Below are positions 9,067-18,364 of a stretch of DNA of 64,000 bases, one piece after another (position 1 is the stretch's first letter; each line of letters opens with the position of its first letter). A program made the position numbers and the translations under genes. Source of the stretch: Clostridium fallax (GTDB lineage Bacteria > Bacillota > Clostridia > Clostridiales > Clostridiaceae); contig NZ_FQVM01000001.1 of assembly GCF_900129365.1 (NCBI RefSeq), positions 239,281 through 303,280 of the forward strand, in the 5' to 3' direction. The notes beneath the pieces are model-generated. The model saw only the letters and a list, made by a program, of their open reading frames with translations. It searched no databases and had not been told where the DNA came from.

Positions 9067-9229
9067 AACACATCCACCTTTCTTAAATTTTAACTTTTAC
9101 CTATATTCTATAAATTACTTAGTTATACTAATTGTATACTTTCATACAAGTTTTAATCAACTTATTAAGAGTGAATTTAAGGATTAGGCAAAAATGTTTA
9201 CTTAATTTTATATTAAATACATTTATTGC

Positions 9230-9289
9230 AAAAACACTCCCTTTAAATTAACGAATTTAATATCTTCGTAAAAATTTAAAAGGAGTGTT
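9230..9289 (-). terminator. intrinsic terminator of the autolysin gene
   Basis: A long hairpin: AACACTCC with GGAGTGTT, extended by TTTAAATT with AATTTAAA, and an inner ACGAA with TTCGT. Five T residues follow on the minus strand. Confidence 0.87.
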
Positions 9290-9365
9290 ATTAACTATCT
9301 TATTAAATTTAATTCTTAAATTATAAAATACTCATTAATCTAAATATAGATACTAAGTTTTAAAA

Positions 9366-12032
9366 CTAAAACATATTTTGCACTTCATTTGCAATTATTT
9401 TAGCTTTTTTACTTTGATCTCCACTATCTGAACATTCTATAGCTTCTTCTGAGTTTGTGATAAATCCTAACTCTATTAAAACTGAAGGCATCTTTGTTTT
9501 TGCTGTAACTGATAAACTTCTATCATGGAAACCTCTATTAAAAAGACCTGTTCCTCTTGATAATGAATTTATAACATTTTGTGCAAATCTTTCACTCTTT
9601 GTTCCTGCCTCTGTTTTAACATCTGGTAACATAACATCATACCATTCATATCCATGAGGGTCTTTTCCCCAATGATAGCCATTTCCTGTTGGATCTAATG
9701 GAATTTTATATGAACTATAATATGATGTAGTTCCATGAGCACTAGGCGTTCCACTATCATGGTGTAAACTTATAAATAAATCTGCATTTAAATTATTTGC
9801 TAAGTCTGCTCTTCTTTGAAGAGAAGTTTTTGAATCTTCATATAACATATCCCAAGGTTGTCTTGTCATAGCAACTTTATAACCTTTGTTTAAAAGTTCT
9901 GTTTGAAGCTTTACAGCAACTTGCATATTTAAATCTCTTTCAGAATATCTTACTCCATTAATATTTGAATACGCACCATCATCTCCACCATGATTATGGC
10001 CTGCATCAACTACTATAAGTTTTTGATTCTTTGTAGCTACTCCATTTTCATCTATATTCCATCCATCAACAGTATCATTAGTTACCATTGATCCATTACT
10101 TCTAAAATAGTACCAATTAGAACCTATAAATAGCCATCCTCTAGTCATTTGTCCATTAGAATTTAAATAATATTTAATTCCACCATCTACAAGCCATCCT
10201 GTTTGCATAATTCCATCAGAATTCATATAGTACCAATATCCATCAATTGATTGCCATCCTGTAGTCTTAACTCCTTGTTCATTATAATAATATAAATTAT
10301 TATTTTCTTTTACCCATCCATTTTTAACAGATGGTTTTTCTAACGTTGCCACACCATTAGTTGCTATTGTCCAACCATCTATTACAGTATCTCTAGCCAT
10401 AGATCCATTGCTATATAAATAGTATCTCTGATTATTATCTGTTATCCAACCAGTTTGCATTGCACCATTAGAGTTCATATAATACCAATATCCGTCTATT
10501 GACTGCCAACCAGTTTGCATAATTCCATCAGAATTCATATAGTACCAAGCACCACCTACAAATTGCCATCCAGTAGTCTTAGAACCATTTTCATTATAGT
10601 AATACCATTTATCATTATCTTTTATCCAACCGCTTTTAGGTTGTTCTACTTTTTTAGGTGTTGCTATTCCATTGTTATCTATACTCCAGCCATCTACTAC
10701 AGTATTTGTAGCCATAGCACCATTACTTTGGAAGTAATACCAATTATTATCGATAAATAACCATCCTATAGTCATTTGGCCATTATAATTTAAGTAATAT
10801 TTGTTTCCTTGATCTAAAAGCCATCCTGTTTCCATAACTCCATTTGAGTTCATGTAATACCAGTATCTTCCTATAGATTGCCATCCTGTAGTTTTGTTTC
10901 CATTATTGAAATAATACCAATTGTTATTTTCTCTTATCCAACCATTCTTTGATGGATCTATTATTTCAGGAGTAGCAATTCCATTGCTATCTATTTTCCA
11001 TCCATCTACTACAGTATTAGTTGCCATAGAGCCATTACTATTTAGGTAGTACCATTGGTTATTATAAGAAAGCCAACCTATTTTCATAGCACCATTTTGC
11101 TCTAAATAATATTTATTTCCTTGATCTAAAAGCCATCCTGTTTGCATGATTCCATTAGAATCTAAGTAATACCAATGTCCACCATTTGATAACCATCCTG
11201 TAGCTTTTGATCCATCATTATTTATATAATACCAATGTCCATCTTTTGATAACCATCCTTCTTTAACAGTATTAATAGTATTATTAGAAGATGAATTAGT
11301 ATTTGTTATAGATGTACCATTGATTCTATCATACATTTCTAAAACTTCAATTCCATACTTAGGATTCGGTGCCCATTTTCCACCTAAAGCACTAACTGTT
11401 TTTGCCACTCCAGCTATAGTAGAAAAATGTCTTGGATCTAGTGTATTTTGTCTTGGATATCCTTTAGCTCCAGCATATAAAGCTAAATGATCTAAGTGAG
11501 CTTGTACACCCTCATCCCAAGTTTTAAATCTGTGGTGAGCATTAGGGTCGGTATCATCTCCACCTGATGTATTTTTTAACCCACAAGGATTATGATAAGA
11601 TTCATCTAATACTCCTCCAAATCTTCCATAACCAGTTTCTTTTGCTGCTTGTACATATGCAATTGCTGGGTTAACATTTCCATGATCTTTAGAATATTTC
11701 CAGTATAAATCCGCTAAAGATATAAAAGTATCAGTAGCTCCATACTTTTTTGCCCATTGTTTAATTTTTTCCTTTGTTATTGATGTAGAGGAAATTATAT
11801 TTATATCTCCATCTACATAATTAGCATTCTGTACCTTTAATGTATCTAGTCCTACACTAGTATCAATCATTTCCGTAATTCCATTAGCTGCTTTTATATT
11901 ATCTTGATATTTACCATTATTTTGACCATTTACAGTTACTGCATTAGCTGTTGTACCAAAATAAAAAGTACAATTTGCAGAAAGCACAAAGGCTATGCTC
12001 ATTGACAGTGCCTTTCTTTTATTTCCCAACAT
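9366..12032 (-). CDS. secreted bifunctional autolysin: glucosaminidase, 16 cell-wall-binding repeats, Amidase_3
   Basis: Secreted peptidoglycan hydrolase of 888 aa. A signal peptide covers about residues 1-31. A glucosaminidase domain covers about 80-240, with the probable catalytic Glu in AAKETGYGRF near 132. The CW_binding_1 (choline-binding type) repeats cover about 259-664. An N-acetylmuramoyl-L-alanine amidase (Amidase_3) follows from about 668 to 888, with zinc ligands in VVDAGH, SERD, LHHD and IELGF. The repeats fall into four super-blocks of four GW...WYY units, each closed by a T-V-DGW-I--NG-AT spacer. The licD gene is immediately upstream and could modify the ligand these repeats bind. 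Good ribosome site GAGGAG. Its location outside the cell follows from the signal peptide. Confidence 0.93.
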   Translation of the reverse strand: MLGNKRKALSMSIAFVLSANCTFYFGTTANAVTVNGQNNGKYQDNIKAANGITEMIDTSVGLDTLKVQNANYVDGDINIISSTSITKEKIKQWAKKYGATDTFISLADLYWKYSKDHGNVNPAIAYVQAAKETGYGRFGGVLDESYHNPCGLKNTSGGDDTDPNAHHRFKTWDEGVQAHLDHLALYAGAKGYPRQNTLDPRHFSTIAGVAKTVSALGGKWAPNPKYGIEVLEMYDRINGTSITNTNSSSNNTINTVKEGWLSKDGHWYYINNDGSKATGWLSNGGHWYYLDSNGIMQTGWLLDQGNKYYLEQNGAMKIGWLSYNNQWYYLNSNGSMATNTVVDGWKIDSNGIATPEIIDPSKNGWIRENNNWYYFNNGNKTTGWQSIGRYWYYMNSNGVMETGWLLDQGNKYYLNYNGQMTIGWLFIDNNWYYFQSNGAMATNTVVDGWSIDNNGIATPKKVEQPKSGWIKDNDKWYYYNENGSKTTGWQFVGGAWYYMNSDGIMQTGWQSIDGYWYYMNSNGAMQTGWITDNNQRYYLYSNGSMARDTVIDGWTIATNGVATLEKPSVKNGWVKENNNLYYYNEQGVKTTGWQSIDGYWYYMNSDGIMQTGWLVDGGIKYYLNSNGQMTRGWLFIGSNWYYFRSNGSMVTNDTVDGWNIDENGVATKNQKLIVVDAGHNHGGDDGAYSNINGVRYSERDLNMQVAVKLQTELLNKGYKVAMTRQPWDMLYEDSKTSLQRRADLANNLNADLFISLHHDSGTPSAHGTTSYYSSYKIPLDPTGNGYHWGKDPHGYEWYDVMLPDVKTEAGTKSERFAQNVINSLSRGTGLFNRGFHDRSLSVTAKTKMPSVLIELGFITNSEEAIECSDSGDQSKKAKIIANEVQNMF
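10040..11260 (-). repeat. higher-order repeats inside the autolysin gene (4 blocks of 4 units)
   Basis: Sixteen units of about 20 codons, beginning GW and containing YY plus NG, form four blocks of roughly 300 bases. Each block ends with a DGW spacer unit. Some units (for example GWQSIDGYWYYMNS) recur nearly unchanged in different blocks, which suggests block duplication. Confidence 0.85.
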
Positions 12033-12071
12033 TGTATCTCCTCTCCGTTTTATAAACTAATTCTATGTATA

Positions 12072-12101
12072 ATTTTACTATATTTTTAACTAATTTGTAA
12101 A
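12072..12101 (-). promoter_or_regulatory. probable promoter of the autolysin gene
   Basis: On the minus strand, TTTACA (12101-12096), an 18-base spacer and TAAAAT (12077-12072); each box matches consensus at five of six bases. Confidence 0.45.
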
Positions 12102-12183
12102 CTAAAAACAAGCAATCTATTATATTATTAAATTATCGTTATGTACTATTTTTTATTTATTATAAAACAAAAAATTTACAGTC

Positions 12184-12263
12184 TAATAACTATATTATTT
12201 ATAATAAAAATATAAAATATTTTATACTTTTATTACTTAACATTATAAATAATATAGTTATTA
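12184..12263. repeat. 22-bp perfect inverted repeat between licD and the autolysin gene
   Basis: Arms 12184-12205 and 12242-12263 are exact complements enclosing a 36-base loop, which itself holds the palindrome TATAAAATATTTTATA. The arms contain only one G or C. The T-run after the arms is not immediate, so it is not a canonical terminator. It may end the licD transcript or be a relic of a small mobile repeat. Confidence 0.7.
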
Positions 12264-12310
12264 TAAAAATTAGATTATTATTTTGATAAATAAATTTAAT
12301 AACATATTAT

Positions 12311-13135
12311 TTAAATAATATCATCTTGGTATAAATCAATAGATATTATTTTTATATTATGAACTACTCTTTCTTCTTCTGGCGGTAACTCCATATAGTT
12401 TTCTCCATAAAGATTAATAAGATAATCCCTATAAAGATTAGGAACATTAACTACTATATCTTCAAAAACTCTTTTCTTTAAAGGAAAGACTTCATCATAT
12501 TTAAATTTATTATCCCAAAATAAAACTTCTTGTCCATACCCTAATATGTTACTAGTATTTTTCAACTTTTTGATTTTTCTTCCTTTTACAATTCTTTTAT
12601 CTGTAGATAATATGTTGCCTCTGTCTAACCCCTTTAATATTTTTCTTATAATATCTTTTTTAAATCCTTTTTTTTTACACTCTTCTTTAAAACAAGAAAG
12701 CTTAAAAAGTTTTTGATTTTTCATCTGAATGAATTCTCTTTTAAAATAATTTTCACTATAATAATCTATAGGAAATATATCGATAAAAGCGCCCTGATGA
12801 TATTCAGCATCTTCATTCTCAACTAAAATAAATTTCTTACTTCTAAGTTTTACCCAATTATATTTTACTTCTTCTTCTGTTTTATAGGACTGAACAAATA
12901 TATTTCCATTAAATTCCTTGTTTGCAATTTCTAAGAATTTATTGTAATCTTCTCTTACCATACAAACATCAATATCATCATCCCAAGGAATAAAACCCTT
13001 ATGCCTTATTGTTCCAAGTAAAGTACCACCTTCTACCCAATAATTTAAATTATACTTTTCACATACCTTTATAAACTCAGAAAGTATGTTCTTTAGTACT
13101 TTTTGAACTTGTCCTAACTCATTACTACAATTCAT
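12311..13135 (-). CDS. LicD-family phosphotransferase
   Basis: LicD proteins transfer phosphocholine, or a related polyol-phosphate group, from a nucleotide donor to surface glycans. The family motif is clear: EGGTLLGTIRHKG at residues 35-47, then FIPWDDDIDV (48-57), whose acidic residues hold metal. Length is 274 aa. A GGGGGG ribosome site lies 6 bases before the ATG. It sits between the rhamnose genes and a protein with choline-binding-type repeats, so decoration of a wall polymer to which the autolysin binds is a reasonable inference. No licA/licC choline kinase or cytidylyltransferase is visible in the window, so the transferred group is uncertain. Confidence 0.87.
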   Translation of the reverse strand: MNCSNELGQVQKVLKNILSEFIKVCEKYNLNYWVEGGTLLGTIRHKGFIPWDDDIDVCMVREDYNKFLEIANKEFNGNIFVQSYKTEEEVKYNWVKLRSKKFILVENEDAEYHQGAFIDIFPIDYYSENYFKREFIQMKNQKLFKLSCFKEECKKKGFKKDIIRKILKGLDRGNILSTDKRIVKGRKIKKLKNTSNILGYGQEVLFWDNKFKYDEVFPLKKRVFEDIVVNVPNLYRDYLINLYGENYMELPPEEERVVHNIKIISIDLYQDDII

Positions 13136-13215
13136 ATATTCCCCCCGAAAATTAACGTACTTAACAAGTTTTTATAAATTTATAACTTTTATCAGTTAAA
13201 GTGTTACTTTATTTT

Positions 13216-13260
13216 AAAAAATTATCACAAGAAGATATTTAAAATATATTCTTGTGATAA
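13216..13260 (-). terminator. intrinsic terminator of the rfbA-rfbC-rfbB operon
   Basis: A 12-bp stem, TTATCACAAGAA with TTCTTGTGATAA, with T residues following on the minus strand, 20 bases after the rfbB stop. Confidence 0.88.
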
Positions 13261-13279
13261 AGCTTAGAAAAATATAAAC

Positions 13280-14332
13280 TTAAATTTCATACATCTTTTC
13301 ATAATATTTTTTATATTCACCAGAAGTTATATTTTCCATCCACTTTTTATTATCTAAATACCATTTTATAGTCTTTTTTATTCCAAATTCAAAAGAAGTT
13401 TCAGGATACCATCCAAGTTCATCTTTTATTTTACTTGGATCTATTCCATATCTCCTATCATGACCTTTTCTATCTTCAACAAATTTAATTAGATTTTCAG
13501 TTACTTCTTTATCTACATTTTCCTGTATATAACTTATAACTGTTTTAACTATTTGAATATTAGTTCTTTCATTATGTCCACCTATATTATAAACTTCACC
13601 AACTCTACCATTTGTAATTACCATATCTATTGCCTTACAATGATCTTCTACAAAAAGCCAATCCCTAACATTTAATCCATCACCATATATAGGTAAGTTT
13701 TTATGATTTAAACAATTATTTATTAAAAGTGGTATAAGTTTTTCTGGAAATTGATATGGTCCATAATTATTTGAACATCTAGTTATATTTATTGGCATTT
13801 TATATGTATCTCCATAAGATTTAACTAAAAAATCTGCTGAAGCCTTACTTGCTGAATATGGACTATGAGGATCTAATGGAGTTGTTTCCATAAAGAAGCC
13901 TGTATCACCTAATGATCCATAAACCTCATCTGTAGATACTTGTAAAAATTTAACTCCATCTTTCCATCCATCTTCTTTTTGCCAAGCATTTTTAGCACAA
14001 TTAAGCATATTAACTGTACCTAAAATATTAGTTTTAACAAATATTTCTGGGTCTTTTATACTTCTATCTACATGAGACTCTGCTGCAAAGTTAACTACAT
14101 AATCTATATCAAATTTTTTAAATAATCCATCAACTAATTCTTGGTCACATATGTCCCCTTGAATAAATACGTGATTTTTATTATTCTCAAGACTCTTTAA
14201 GTTCTCTAAATTACCTGCATATGTTAATTTATCTAAATTAATTATTCTTATATCATCATACTTATTAAGCATATACAAAACAAAATTTGAACCTATAAAC
14301 CCTGCTCCACCAGTTACTAAATAAGTTTTCAT
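13280..14332 (-). CDS. rfbB: dTDP-glucose 4,6-dehydratase
   Basis: Second step of dTDP-L-rhamnose synthesis, NAD-dependent. It has the SDR nucleotide motif GGAGFIGSNF (8-17), the catalytic STDEVYG region, the YSASKAS Tyr/Lys pair and the YGPYQFPEKLIP substrate segment. Length of 350 aa is typical. AAAGGAG precedes the ATG. It is the last gene of the transferase-rfbA-rfbC-rfbB unit and is followed by the terminator at 13216-13260. Confidence 0.96.
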   Translation of the reverse strand: MKTYLVTGGAGFIGSNFVLYMLNKYDDIRIINLDKLTYAGNLENLKSLENNKNHVFIQGDICDQELVDGLFKKFDIDYVVNFAAESHVDRSIKDPEIFVKTNILGTVNMLNCAKNAWQKEDGWKDGVKFLQVSTDEVYGSLGDTGFFMETTPLDPHSPYSASKASADFLVKSYGDTYKMPINITRCSNNYGPYQFPEKLIPLLINNCLNHKNLPIYGDGLNVRDWLFVEDHCKAIDMVITNGRVGEVYNIGGHNERTNIQIVKTVISYIQENVDKEVTENLIKFVEDRKGHDRRYGIDPSKIKDELGWYPETSFEFGIKKTIKWYLDNKKWMENITSGEYKKYYEKMYEI

Positions 14333-14363
14333 ATAAAATCTCCTTTATTATAAAATATTTTCT

Positions 14364-14930
14364 TTATTTATACACAAAAGGAATATTTAATTCTTTTAAT
14401 GTTTTTTGGTTTTTATCCTTTTCAGATAAAAGTATTTCTTCTATTCCATCTATTGGCCATTCAATACCTATATCTGGATCATTCCATAAAACACCACCAT
14501 CATATTCTGGTGCATAAAAATCAGTACATTTATAATTAAATATAGCCTCTTCAGATAATACTAAAAATCCATGAGCAAATCCTTCTGGTACATAGAATTG
14601 TCTTTTATTTTCCTCTGAAAGCAAAACACCTTCCCACATTCCAAAAGTTTCTGATCCTTTTCTTAAATCTACAGCTACATCATAAACAGACCCTTTTACT
14701 ACCCTTACTAGTTTTCCTTGAGTATGCTTACTTTGAAAGTGAAGTCCTCTTAAAACTCCCTTTCTTGATTTTGATTCATTATCTTGTACAAATTCCATAG
14801 TTAAACCTGCATCAAAAAAATCTTTTTTGCTGTAAGTTTCCATAAAATATCCTCTTTCATCTCCAAAAACTGTAGGCTCTATTATGTATAAATCTTTTAT
14901 TTTCGTTTCTATAAACTTAAATTTACTCAT
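14364..14930 (-). CDS. rfbC: dTDP-4-dehydrorhamnose 3,5-epimerase
   Basis: Third enzyme of dTDP-L-rhamnose synthesis, a cupin-fold epimerase. Family motifs FGDERGYFMETY, VLRGLHFQ (catalytic His), VYDVAVDLRKGS and YVPEGFAHGFLVL are present. Length of 188 aa is normal. It is 31 bases upstream of rfbB in the same transcript and follows rfbA by about 110 bases. Confidence 0.96.
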   Translation of the reverse strand: MSKFKFIETKIKDLYIIEPTVFGDERGYFMETYSKKDFFDAGLTMEFVQDNESKSRKGVLRGLHFQSKHTQGKLVRVVKGSVYDVAVDLRKGSETFGMWEGVLLSEENKRQFYVPEGFAHGFLVLSEEAIFNYKCTDFYAPEYDGGVLWNDPDIGIEWPIDGIEEILLSEKDKNQKTLKELNIPFVYK

Positions 14931-15042
14931 TACAAATCACCTTTCTTATGAAATAATTGATTAATGTGATTTTAATTAATGTTTAATATTAAGTTAAAGT
15001 CTATTAATGTAAAACTTTAAACAACCATTAATAATAAGTAAA

Positions 15043-15963
15043 CTATAATCTTGTTACAGCTACTTCTTTATTTAATCTTTTCATTTCTTTTTCTTCAAAT
15101 TCATTAACTATATCTACTAAATATTTTCCATAGCCTGTTTTCATTAATGGTGCTGCAAGTTCTCTAACCTTGTCAGCAGATATCCATCCCTTTCTAAAGG
15201 CTATTTCTTCTAAACAAGCTATATATGTACCTTGAGTGTTTTGAACAGCTTCAACAAAATTAGATGCCTGTAACATTGAAGCATGAGTACCTGTATCAAG
15301 CCAAGCCATTCCTCTTCCTAAAAGATTAACACTTAAAGTTTTTTCCTTCATATAAAGTTTATTTAAGTCAGTTATTTCAAGCTCACCTCTTTTTGAAGGT
15401 TTTAAACTTTTTGCTTTTTCTATAACAGTATTATCATAAAAATATAGTCCTGGAACTGCATATCTTGATTTTGGTACTTCTGGCTTTTCCTCTAATGATA
15501 ATACCTTTCCATCATCGTCAAATTCTACAACTCCAAAAGCTTTAGGATTTTGTACATAATATCCAAATATACAAGCTCCCTTATCCAATTTAGCTGCATT
15601 TTGTAGGTGATTTGAGAAGCTTTGACCATAAAATATATTATCTCCTAATATCATGGCAACTTTATCATCACCTATAAAATCTTCTCCTATTATAAATGCT
15701 TCTGCAAGACCATTAGGATTTTCTTGTATTGCATATTCTATATTTAATCCTAAATCAGTACCTTTTCCAAATAACTCTTTAAAATTCACAATATCTCTAG
15801 GTGTTGAAATTATAAGTATATCTTTAATACCAGCTAACATAAGAACTGACATTGGATAATATATCATTGGTTTATCGTAAATAGGAACCATTTGTTTTGA
15901 CATTGCCTTTGTTACTGGGTATAGTCTAGTACCTGATCCACCTGCTAGTATAATTCCTTTCAT
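15043..15963 (-). CDS. rfbA: glucose-1-phosphate thymidylyltransferase
   Basis: First committed step of the rhamnose pathway, making dTDP-glucose from dTTP and glucose-1-phosphate. GGSGTRLYPVTKAMSKQM is at residues 8-25. LGDNIFYG and EEKPEVPKS follow as expected of short-form RmlA. Length is 306 aa. It lies 30 bases downstream of the sugar transferase gene, so synthesis of a rhamnose donor and initiation of a lipid-linked glycan are co-expressed. Confidence 0.96.
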   Translation of the reverse strand: MKGIILAGGSGTRLYPVTKAMSKQMVPIYDKPMIYYPMSVLMLAGIKDILIISTPRDIVNFKELFGKGTDLGLNIEYAIQENPNGLAEAFIIGEDFIGDDKVAMILGDNIFYGQSFSNHLQNAAKLDKGACIFGYYVQNPKAFGVVEFDDDGKVLSLEEKPEVPKSRYAVPGLYFYDNTVIEKAKSLKPSKRGELEITDLNKLYMKEKTLSVNLLGRGMAWLDTGTHASMLQASNFVEAVQNTQGTYIACLEEIAFRKGWISADKVRELAAPLMKTGYGKYLVDIVNEFEEKEMKRLNKEVAVTRL

Positions 15964-15993
15964 AATTGCCCATTCTCCTTTAAAATAAAAAAA

Positions 15994-16665
15994 TTAGCTT
16001 GCATGCTCATCTCCAAATAAAACAAAAAAGGTTTTAAAGATAAGTTTTATATCAAGCCACGTACTTCTATCTTCTACATACTTAACGTCTAACTTCATCC
16101 ATTCCTCGAAATCTATATCATTTCTTCCTTCAACTTGCCAATAACAAGTTAATCCTGGCTTCACTTCTAATCGTTTATTCATCCAATCTTCAAATTGTGC
16201 CACTTCTTTTTCTAAGCTTGGTCTAGGTCCTACTAAACTCATTTCACCTTTCAAAACATTTACAAGTTGTGGTAATTCATCTATGCTAGTTTTTCTTATG
16301 AACTTTCCTATCTTAGTAACTCTAGGATCATCTTTAATCTTAAACATAGGTCCTGACATTTCATTTTTATCTTCAAGTTTTGATTTTAGTTCTTCAGCGT
16401 TATTAACCATTGATCTAAACTTGTACATTTTAAAAGTTTTGCCATTTTTCCCAACTCTGACTTGTTTAAATATTATAGGTCCTTTAGATTCTGTTTTTAT
16501 TAATATTGATATTATTATCATTAAAGGACTTAATAGTAATAAACCCACAAAGGATCCCATAATATCTATAATTCTCTTAGTAAAATTATAAAAAAACCTA
16601 GTATCTTTTCCTCGTTCCTTTTTAAGGTCTTCTACATGACCTTTTACTATATTAGTATTATTCAT
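15994..16665 (-). CDS. initiating sugar-phosphate transferase (bacterial sugar transferase, WbaP/TuaA-like)
   Basis: Membrane enzyme that loads the first sugar-phosphate on undecaprenyl phosphate. A short form of 223 aa: one N-terminal membrane segment (about 33-55), then the conserved cytoplasmic domain with the family motifs RVGKNGKTFKMYKFRSM, DELPQLVNVLKGEMSLVGPRP and KPGLTCYWQVEGRND. No long N-terminal multi-pass domain, so phosphoglycosyl transferase activity alone is expected. First gene of the rfb transcript. The sugar transferred cannot be told. Confidence 0.92.
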   Translation of the reverse strand: MNNTNIVKGHVEDLKKERGKDTRFFYNFTKRIIDIMGSFVGLLLLSPLMIIISILIKTESKGPIIFKQVRVGKNGKTFKMYKFRSMVNNAEELKSKLEDKNEMSGPMFKIKDDPRVTKIGKFIRKTSIDELPQLVNVLKGEMSLVGPRPSLEKEVAQFEDWMNKRLEVKPGLTCYWQVEGRNDIDFEEWMKLDVKYVEDRSTWLDIKLIFKTFFVLFGDEHAS

Positions 16666-16713
16666 ACTCTACCAACTTACCCCCTACGATATTATTCCAT
16701 ACATAGCAAATAA

Positions 16714-16743
16714 ATTATATCATACATATTCAAATTTAGACAA
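16714..16743 (-). promoter_or_regulatory. extended -10 promoter of the sugar transferase-rfb operon
   Basis: On the minus strand, TTGTCT (16743-16738), an 18-base spacer and TGATATAAT, an extended -10 whose TATAAT is at 16719-16714. A leader of about 40 bases is predicted. Confidence 0.6.
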
Positions 16744-16957
16744 CTTATTCCAAAACCTTCTAAATTACTATTTTACTATTAAATTAAAGGACAATTTAAT
16801 CACTTTAACTCGAAAATTTATCTTAAAGGAGATTTATTAAATTATACTTATATTTTATCTTAAATTTTTATAATTTTATAGTCCCTATTATACTAACTAT
16901 AGAAAAGTTTAATCTATATTCTTGTAAATTTATGTTTAAATTAGGATAATATAAAAT

Positions 16958-17000
16958 AAAGCTTAGTAAATCGACCTTAATGTCAGATTTACTAAGCTTT
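16958..17000 (-). terminator. terminator of the 17-30 kb polysaccharide operon
   Basis: A 15-bp perfect stem, AAAGCTTAGTAAATC with GATTTACTAAGCTTT. T-rich tracts follow on both strands (stronger on plus), so it can stop transcripts in either direction; only the minus-strand operon ends here. Confidence 0.75.
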
Positions 17001-17119
17001 TTATATTTTTTCTCTTTATTTTTATATACTCTTAAAAATTTAAAACTGATTTTAATTTATTTTAAAGTTTAAAATAATAAATATCTTTTTAAAAATTTTT
17101 ATATTAATAATATTAATTG

Positions 17120-18364
17120 CTAACTATAAATTTTCCTCTTTCCCTCTGATAAAACCAATGCTAATGTAATATAGAATATATATAAGAATTCACAATCCAT
17201 CACATTGTCAAACATAGCGCCTAATATTATTGCAATAAATCCAAATAAATAAATCTTATCCTTTTTCTTTCCTAAAAGTATTAAGAAATAAATAAGTACT
17301 ATTCCATATAGTATAGCTCCTGCAACTCCATTTAAAATAGCTTCATTAAAGAATATATTATGTCCATTCGTAAATTTAACATAATCTTGAAACTTTTCAG
17401 TTCTAATCCAAGGATCATCTGGCATTTTTATTATTCCTTCTGGATGTTTACCAATTTCTCTTAAAGTTGCCTTCCATATATCTGTTCTATGTCCTATTGT
17501 TAAAACATCTCTTTTTTCTCCTAGATATTTTACAAATCCAAAGGATCCTAAAGCTATTATTCCACAGACAATTATAGCTAAAATTATCTTAGATATAGGG
17601 TTCTTAAATATATAAGAAAATCTTTCTTTTATATTTTCCCTTTTACTATATATTAAATATAATACTGTCATAACTACAAACACTGCTAAATATGTCATTG
17701 AATTAGCTAAATATAGATCTATAAGATTTATAATAATTCCAAAATACTTTATTATATTTGGCATTAACTTATCTTTATAAATTATAATAATTCCTATAAT
17801 ACAAAATGCTGCATATCTTGATTTATGTGTAAGTATCCAAAATAATCTCTTTTCTCCAAAAGAGTTTAAAGTTTCTTGTTTTGAAACTAATCTAACTACA
17901 GTATGTAAACTTAAACCTGCTCCACAATATCCTAAAGCATACATTATAAAAGCTAATATACCAGCTATTACAAAAATATATGCTATAAAATTTAAAACCT
18001 TATCTAAGTAATCACATTCCATAAGATATGGATATAAAAATATAAATAATATTAAAGGTAATATTTTCATAAATGTTTGAAAAGCAAAATCAGGATTAAT
18101 AACAAACGGTAATATCATAGAATACACAATATATATAAAGATTATTAAAAATCCTATCTTTCTATCCATCCAAAATTCAATATAATTTCTTAAATATCTT
18201 ATATTAAAAATTATAAAAACCAATAAAAACACACCTGTCGCAAGCATAGGAGTATTTATTTGGTAGATAGCTCCTTTAATATGTACAGTCTTTGCAAATA
18301 TAAGACCATATGTAAAAAACATTAGAAACATAACTAAATAATAATTTAATTTTTCTTTTCTCAC
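17120..18364 (-). CDS. polysaccharide polymerase / O-antigen ligase-like membrane protein
   Basis: About ten hydrophobic segments in 414 aa. A large extracytoplasmic loop contains GHRTDIWKATL and TNGHNIFFNEAIL, typical of the Wzy/WaaL (O-antigen ligase) family. It should polymerise repeat units or ligate finished glycan outside the membrane. GTG start directly follows the stop of the preceding glycosyltransferase, with GGAGGAG inside that gene's last codons, so the two are translationally coupled. Last gene of the operon. Because the operon also contains a second polymerase-like gene at 28790-30160, one of the two may be the ligase. Confidence 0.82.
   Translation of the reverse strand: MRKEKLNYYLVMFLMFFTYGLIFAKTVHIKGAIYQINTPMLATGVFLLVFIIFNIRYLRNYIEFWMDRKIGFLIIFIYIVYSMILPFVINPDFAFQTFMKILPLILFIFLYPYLMECDYLDKVLNFIAYIFVIAGILAFIMYALGYCGAGLSLHTVVRLVSKQETLNSFGEKRLFWILTHKSRYAAFCIIGIIIIYKDKLMPNIIKYFGIIINLIDLYLANSMTYLAVFVVMTVLYLIYSKRENIKERFSYIFKNPISKIILAIIVCGIIALGSFGFVKYLGEKRDVLTIGHRTDIWKATLREIGKHPEGIIKMPDDPWIRTEKFQDYVKFTNGHNIFFNEAILNGVAGAILYGIVLIYFLILLGKKKDKIYLFGFIAIILGAMFDNVMDCEFLYIFYITLALVLSEGKRKIYS

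Larger units (their letters stand above)
16666..17119. other. intergenic region between the two polysaccharide transcripts
   Basis: Contains the rfb operon promoter (16714-16743) and the terminator of the upstream operon (16958-17000). No gene is seen in the remainder. Confidence 0.6.
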
